From Clostridiales bacterium (lineage in GTDB: Bacteria; Bacillota; Clostridia; Caldicoprobacterales; Xylanivirgaceae), in contig JAAZLT010000147.1 of NCBI GenBank assembly GCA_012799205.1, positions 1 to 43,029 of the forward strand: a stretch of DNA of 43,029 nt, read 5' to 3'. Of the stretch, positions 38,848 to 43,029 are shown piece by piece. The first letter of the stretch is position 1. Every line of letters begins with the position of its first letter. Under the pieces are notes generated by a model. That model had not been told where the DNA came from. It worked only from the letters and a program-made list of their open reading frames with translations, and did not search any database. The position numbers and the translations under genes are program-made.

Positions 38848-39018
38848 TTGAGAAGGCGATATATAAACAGGTGTAGGGGGAAAAATATAATAGCCTATTT
38901 ATTGGTAATATTGGGTATAGTCATAATACTTTCTAATATCCCAGTGTGGATATGGCTATTAATATTTGGAATTGGATTGATTGCCTTAGGGTGTTTTATT
39001 TATAGAGGATGGAGATAG
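38848..39018 (+). CDS. Small predicted membrane protein (56 residues)
   Basis: A short open frame from TTG 38848 to TAG 39016-39018. The protein begins with a basic stretch (MRRRYINRCRGKN), followed by two hydrophobic segments (about 14-29 and 31-49) broken by the short turn SNIPVW, and a basic end (YRGWR). This fits a small double-spanning membrane protein with both ends inside. GGATGTGG lies about six bases upstream. It sits where B. subtilis has the sporulation gene spoVM, but does not resemble SpoVM, which is a 26-residue amphipathic helix. I do not recognise the family. A strong terminator follows. Confidence 0.6.
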   Translation: MRRRYINRCRGKNIIAYLLVILGIVIILSNIPVWIWLLIFGIGLIALGCFIYRGWR

Positions 39019-39040
39019 AGCATGAGGATTATATACTTTT

Positions 39041-39094
39041 ATATAAAATAAAAAACGTGCTATTGTGTAAGCAAGCACGTTTTTTATTTTATAT
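39041..39094. terminator. Bidirectional terminator between the small gene and rpmB
   Basis: A perfect 21-bp stem (39041-39061 with 39074-39094) around a 12-base loop, with a GC-rich core near the loop and A/T tracts at the base giving T-runs on both strands. Its right arm overlaps the last codons of rpmB (39089-39094). Confidence 0.9.
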
Positions 39095-39280
39095 AGATTT
39101 TTCCACCTTGCCAGATCGTAGACATCTGGTGCATACATTTACAGTTTTATGTGAGCCATCCACAATAGCCCTAACACGTTTGATATTCGGAGCCCAAGAG
39201 CGCCTCGCCTTACGGTTGGAATGACTCTTAGTATTACCAAATTGTAAACCCTTATTACATACATCGCAAACTCGTGCCAT
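39089..39280 (-). CDS. rpmB: Ribosomal protein bL28
   Basis: A 50S protein of 63 residues on the reverse strand. MARVCDVCNKGLQFGN and SHSNRKARRSWAPNIKRVRA are canonical. It is the zinc-binding (C+) form, with Cys5, Cys8, Cys50 and Cys53 in two CxxC pairs; many bacteria also carry a zinc-free copy for zinc starvation. AAGGAGGTG precedes the start. It is transcribed alone from its own promoter, divergent from yloU, the same arrangement as in Bacillus. Confidence 0.97.
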   Translation of the reverse strand: MARVCDVCNKGLQFGNTKSHSNRKARRSWAPNIKRVRAIVDGSHKTVNVCTRCLRSGKVEKSI

Positions 39281-39306
39281 GGAAGCACACCTCCTTGTCA
39301 GGCTTT

Positions 39307-39335
39307 ATTCTACCATTTAGCAACTTAATTGGCAA
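39307..39335 (-). promoter_or_regulatory. Predicted sigma-A promoter of rpmB
   Basis: On the reverse strand, -35 TTGCCA (39330-39335) and -10 TAGAAT (39307-39312) are 17 bp apart, about 27 bp before the rpmB start. Confidence 0.6.
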
Positions 39336-39367
39336 GCAAAAAAAATTCATGGGATAATATGTTCATA

Positions 39368-39396
39368 TTGAAACAGTTTTATTTATAGTATACAAT
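39368..39396 (+). promoter_or_regulatory. Predicted sigma-A promoter of yloU-yloV
   Basis: -35 TTGAAA (39368-39373) and -10 TACAAT (39391-39396) with 17-bp spacing, 57 bp before yloU. Its -35 lies 32 bp from the -35 of the divergent rpmB promoter. Confidence 0.65.
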
Positions 39397-39453
39397 AGGA
39401 CATAAGCAAATTGCTATGAGATTTCCAATGCAATGTAACAGGGAGGCAATAAT

Positions 39454-39804
39454 ATGGAAGCAAGAACAAAGAATGCTTTAGGGGAAATAACGATTTCGAA
39501 TGAAGTGATAGCTACCCTAGCAGGAATATCGGCAATAGAAAGCTACGGGATTGTGGGTATGGCTGCTAAACGGGCAGTAGATGGTCTGACAGAGCTGTTA
39601 GGTTGGGATAATCTAACGCGTGGTGTAAGAGTGTCAACCAAGGGAAATAGCGTTATAATAGATCTATTTATAATCGTTAAATATGGAGTATCCATAAACA
39701 CAGTCGCAAAAAATGTGATAGAGAGAGCCAAATACAGCGTAGAAAATCTAACAGGGATGAAAGTGGAAAGAGTTAATATCACGGTTCATGGTGTTAGAGT
39801 ATGA
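39454..39804 (+). CDS. yloU: Asp23/YloU family protein
   Basis: A small Asp23/Gls24 (DUF322) protein of 116 residues. The pattern GEITISNEVIATLAGISAIE, then VDGLTELLGWDNLTRGVRVS and the end VERVNITVHGVRV is typical. The family is linked to envelope stress and, in Staphylococcus, to membrane-attached proteins. It lies directly before the yloV kinase gene, an arrangement conserved in Firmicutes and suggesting a shared role. GGGAGG precedes ATG 39454. Confidence 0.93.
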   Translation: MEARTKNALGEITISNEVIATLAGISAIESYGIVGMAAKRAVDGLTELLGWDNLTRGVRVSTKGNSVIIDLFIIVKYGVSINTVAKNVIERAKYSVENLTGMKVERVNITVHGVRV

Positions 39805-39839
39805 TGCTAACTGCTCTTTAGACGAAGGAGGTACATGTT

Positions 39840-41495
39840 TTGAAGTTAGATAATATTGATGGAACGAAGTTAAGGGAGATGCTAACATCTTCTGTACAGT
39901 TCCTTGACGAAAATAAAGATATAGTAGATGCCCTGAATGTATTTCCAGTACCCGACGGGGATACTGGTACTAATATGTCAGCAACCCTAACATCTGCAGC
40001 CAAAGAAATGGGCACTGCTAACGGAGCTAGTATATCAGAGGTGGCAAACGCCATATCGAGGGGTGCGCTTAAGGGGGCTAGGGGAAATTCTGGCGTTATA
40101 CTTTCGCAGCTCTTTAGGGGCTTTGCAAAGGGCCTAGAGGGAAAACAAAATGTCAATACCTTAGAATATGCGGAGGCTTTAAAGACCGGAGCAGATACAG
40201 CCTATAAGGCCGTTATGAAACCCATAGAGGGAACTATGCTGACTGTAGCTAGGGTTACAGCAGAAGAAGCGATAAAGATAGCTAAGACAGATGGGAATTT
40301 TATATCCTTTTATGAAAAGATAGTAGCTGTGGCGAAGGATACACTTGATAAGACCCCCGATATGTTATATGCATTAAAAGAAGCAGGTGTTGTAGATTCG
40401 GGCGGTATGGGAGTACTTTATATCCTTATGGGGTCTAGTAAGGCATTAAATGGTGACTTTGACTATGAGAGGTTTATGATTGAATCAAAGCCTGAAGATG
40501 TTGAAACTCAGCATGCTGAAGTTTTGGATGGTGATATAAAGTATCAGTATTGTACGGAATTCTTGATAAATGATATATATGATCATATAAAGCAAGGAGA
40601 TATAGAAAGGTTAAGATCAGATATTGCCTCATATGGGGATTCTATGGTGTTTGCGTCAGATGACGATTTCATAAAGGTGCATGTACATACCAATGACCCG
40701 GGGGATGTATTACAGCTTGGGCTAAAGTATGGTGAGCTGTCCACAATTAAAATTGACAATATGAAGGAACAACACAGAGAGCTTGGCCATATACCACATA
40801 GTGATACAGCTATGCCCGAGAAAAGAATATACAAAAACAAAATGGGTGTAGTATCAGTAGCTATAGGCCAAGGCATAGTTTCCATATTTGAGGATCTAAT
40901 GGCAGACTATGTAGTAGAGGGCGGGCAGACCATGAACCCTAGCATAGATGATTTACTCAATGCTATAGATAATGTAGACGCAGAGGAAGTATTTATATTA
41001 CCTAATAATAGCAATATTATACTATCTGCAAAGCAAGCCAGTGAGATGAGTGATAGAAGCATACACGTCATTCCTAGCAAGACTATACCACAAGGACTTG
41101 CAGCTATGATAGCCTATAACCCAGATATGGATGTTGAGGTAAATATTGAAAGAATGACTAAGGCCTTAGATACCGTCACGACAGGCCAAGTGACGTATGC
41201 AATTAGAGACACTAGCATAGAGGATACCATTATAAAAAAGGATAATATAATAGGCATATGTAATGGGCAGATAGTAGCAGTAGATACAGATATATCAGAT
41301 GCGGCCGAAGAGTTGATAGAAAAGATGATTGATATCAGTGGTGGTGATTTTATAACTATCTACTATGGTGAAGATATACCCGAGGAGGATGCAGAGGCGA
41401 TTGGGGAGACCATAGAAGAGAGATATCCCGATGTGGATGTGGAAATATATGATGGAAAACAGCCTATATACTATTATATTATTTCTATTGAATAA
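39840..41495 (+). CDS. yloV: DhaL-domain fatty acid kinase-like protein (FakA/YloV)
   Basis: A protein of 551 residues with an N-terminal DhaL/DAK2 kinase domain and a C-terminal DegV-like region. VFPVPDGDTGTNMSATL carries the metal and ATP ligands Asp39, Asp41 and Asn45, and GARGNSGVILSQLFRGF is the second signature. FakA in Staphylococcus phosphorylates fatty acids bound to FakB proteins for use in lipid synthesis; no fakB (degV) gene lies in the window. Start is TTG 39840 with AAGGAGGT seven bases upstream. Confidence 0.93.
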   Translation: MKLDNIDGTKLREMLTSSVQFLDENKDIVDALNVFPVPDGDTGTNMSATLTSAAKEMGTANGASISEVANAISRGALKGARGNSGVILSQLFRGFAKGLEGKQNVNTLEYAEALKTGADTAYKAVMKPIEGTMLTVARVTAEEAIKIAKTDGNFISFYEKIVAVAKDTLDKTPDMLYALKEAGVVDSGGMGVLYILMGSSKALNGDFDYERFMIESKPEDVETQHAEVLDGDIKYQYCTEFLINDIYDHIKQGDIERLRSDIASYGDSMVFASDDDFIKVHVHTNDPGDVLQLGLKYGELSTIKIDNMKEQHRELGHIPHSDTAMPEKRIYKNKMGVVSVAIGQGIVSIFEDLMADYVVEGGQTMNPSIDDLLNAIDNVDAEEVFILPNNSNIILSAKQASEMSDRSIHVIPSKTIPQGLAAMIAYNPDMDVEVNIERMTKALDTVTTGQVTYAIRDTSIEDTIIKKDNIIGICNGQIVAVDTDISDAAEELIEKMIDISGGDFITIYYGEDIPEEDAEAIGETIEERYPDVDVEIYDGKQPIYYYIISIE

Positions 41496-41499
41496 AAAT

Positions 41500-41521
41500 A
41501 GGGAGAGTAACCTCTCTTTTT
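41500..41521 (+). terminator. Small hairpin with T-run between yloV and recG
   Basis: GAGAG (41503-41507) pairs with CTCTC (41512-41516) around a 4-base loop, extended by G-T and A-T pairs, with five T (41517-41521). It is short and probably only partly effective. Confidence 0.5.
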
Positions 41522-41546
41522 GCAACTAAATTGATGGGAGGTAATT

Positions 41547-43029
41547 ATGGAGGCCTTAAAAGAGAGTGTACAATACATTAAGGGCATTGGCCCTAAAAGG
41601 TATGCTCTTTTAAACAGATTAGGTATTTATACAATCGAAGATGCAATAAGCTATTATCCTAGGGATTATGAGGTTTGGGGAGCTGTGGAGCCCATCGAAG
41701 CACTTGAAAAGGGAAAAGAAAGTTCAATAGTTGCTAGATTCAAGGGAAGGGCTCATGGTATTAGGTCCGGAAGATTAAATATTTTAAAATGGACAGCATA
41801 TGATAAAACGGGTGAGGTTCAGTGCATATGGTATAATCAGCCGTATCGTATGAATCAGTATAAAGAAGGAAAAGAATACTTTATAAGGGGAAAAGTAGAA
41901 ATACGATATGGTGAGATACAGATAATAATGCCAGAGGTAGAAGAGTATAGACCCAAAAAACATGATAATCCAAAGATACTGCCTATATATCCCCTGACTA
42001 AGGGATTGACGCAAAAGATTATGCAGCAGCTTATATATAAAGCGTTAAAGAGAATAGATACCAACCTCTATGACTTTCTACCAAGCAGCATAAGGAGAGA
42101 CTATGGGCTCGCAGAAAAGAATTTCGCACTCTATAATATACATTTTCCAAAAAACCGCCATTCATTCAAAGAGGCCAGAAGAAGATTAATATTTGAAGAA
42201 CTCTTCTTTGTGAATATGGGACTTAGGTTGATAAAAAAAGAATCGCAAGAACAGGTAGAGGGAATAATGTTTGACTGGGATCAAGGGATTATAGAGTCCT
42301 TTATAGCAGATTTGCCATTCGAATTGACAAGAGCGCAGGCACGGGTGGTAGATGAAATACTTTTAGATATTCGCAGCGGAAAGGTTGCAAATAGACTAAT
42401 CCAGGGAGATGTAGGATCGGGAAAGACTATATTGGCTGCAATAGCATTATATGCGTCCGTATTAAGTGGATATCAAGGTGCATTTATGGTTCCAACCGAG
42501 ATACTTGCCAATCAACATTTCCAATCCCTTACTAGATTATTTTCTAATACAACATTGAAGATAGAATGTATCACAGGGGGTATGGGCAAGAGGCAAAAAT
42601 CTAGCTTAAGGCAGAGCTTAAAAAATGGCGAAATTGACATAATAATAGGGACTCATTCACTTTTGCAAGACGATATCACATTTGATAGACTCGGCATTGT
42701 TGTGACTGATGAGCAGCATAGATTTGGGGTAAGACAAAGGGCTGTGATCTTATCTAAGGGACAGAATCCACATATACTAGTGATGTCTGCTACACCAATA
42801 CCACGTACACTCTCTCTTATATTATATGGAGACCTGGATATATCTATAATAGATGAATTGCCCCCCGGGAGAAGACCCATAGAAACTTACCATGTACCAC
42901 CTGCTCTAAGTGAAAGAGTTTATAAATTTGTAAAAAGGCAAGTTTTAGAAGGCAGGCAAGCATATATTGTGTGTCCCTTAATAGAAGAATCGGATATCAT
43001 GGATTTAACGGCCGCAACACGTCTTTATG
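41547..43029 (+). CDS. recG: ATP-dependent DNA helicase RecG (3' end cut by window edge)
   Basis: The first 494 residues of RecG, about two-thirds of the protein; the frame is open to the right edge. The N-terminal wedge/OB region (ESVQYIKGIGPKRYALLNRL, then PILPIYPLTKGLTQK-like PKILPIYPLTKGL) is followed by helicase lobe 1 with Walker A GDVGSGKT (Lys293), IIGTHSLLQ, the DEQH box, RFGVRQRAV and MSATPIPRTL. It rewinds stalled replication forks and processes Holliday junctions. GGGAGG sits six bases before ATG 41547. In B. subtilis sdaAB and sdaAA stand between yloV and recG; they are absent here. Confidence 0.95.
   Translation, partial: MEALKESVQYIKGIGPKRYALLNRLGIYTIEDAISYYPRDYEVWGAVEPIEALEKGKESSIVARFKGRAHGIRSGRLNILKWTAYDKTGEVQCIWYNQPYRMNQYKEGKEYFIRGKVEIRYGEIQIIMPEVEEYRPKKHDNPKILPIYPLTKGLTQKIMQQLIYKALKRIDTNLYDFLPSSIRRDYGLAEKNFALYNIHFPKNRHSFKEARRRLIFEELFFVNMGLRLIKKESQEQVEGIMFDWDQGIIESFIADLPFELTRAQARVVDEILLDIRSGKVANRLIQGDVGSGKTILAAIALYASVLSGYQGAFMVPTEILANQHFQSLTRLFSNTTLKIECITGGMGKRQKSSLRQSLKNGEIDIIIGTHSLLQDDITFDRLGIVVTDEQHRFGVRQRAVILSKGQNPHILVMSATPIPRTLSLILYGDLDISIIDELPPGRRPIETYHVPPALSERVYKFVKRQVLEGRQAYIVCPLIEESDIMDLTAATRLY

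Noticed and set aside
39281-39453. Possible small gene or RNA between rpmB and yloU
   Set aside because: The 173-bp gap is explained by two divergent promoters and leaders; no open frame with a ribosome site or stable hairpin is seen.

Overview
The window is about 43 kb of AT-rich, densely coding bacterial chromosome. Gene content, codon use (many AGA/AGG and ATA codons), strong AGGAGG-type ribosome binding sites and gene order point to an anaerobic member of the Clostridia (Firmicutes). A PdaB-type polysaccharide deacetylase hints at spore formation. I cannot name the genus. Almost everything is core chromosome. I see no insertion sequence, prophage, CRISPR array, tRNA or rRNA, and no stretch above 300 bases without a gene.

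Left part (1-12.1 kb): the start of a P-loop ATPase reading off the left edge, a divergent MFS transporter, typA, a small P-loop protein of unknown role, thrC overlapping nadE, an orphan STAS protein, and a parE-parC pair behind a near-consensus promoter. Middle (12.1-21.4 kb): a membrane-anchored PdaB-like deacetylase, a tandem OB-fold SSB-like protein, a reverse-strand double-LysM protein, then yerC-pcrA-ligA (a neighbourhood shared with Bacillus subtilis), then a large secreted cell-wall amidase whose catalytic domain is split by a long acidic coiled coil.

Right part (21.5-43 kb): gatCAB (Asp/Glu-tRNA amidotransferase), a lone AIR-synthase-like gene, then the conserved Firmicutes block yicC-remA-gmk-rpoZ-coaBC-priA-def-fmt-rlmN-stp-prkC-rsgA-rpe-thiN, a small membrane protein where B. 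subtilis has spoVM, rpmB on the reverse strand, and yloU-yloV-recG (recG cut by the right edge). Compared with the B. subtilis block, rsmB, spoVM and sdaAB/sdaAA are missing. The genes of this block are tightly packed, often overlapping by 1-14 bp, and serve translation (formylation, deformylation, 23S rRNA methylation, ribosome assembly), cofactor synthesis (CoA, thiamine diphosphate), replication restart and Ser/Thr phospho-signalling to the cell wall.

The observations most worth following are: a NAD synthetase whose glutaminase nucleophile Cys is replaced by Gly; the amidase with an insert of about 255 residues inside its catalytic domain and recently duplicated binding modules; and an unlisted 56-residue membrane protein at the spoVM position, preceded by a sequence resembling a mother-cell sigma factor -10. 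I found no clear new multi-gene system. Nine of 39 genes appear to start with TTG and one with GTG, so several starts were set from the ribosome binding site.
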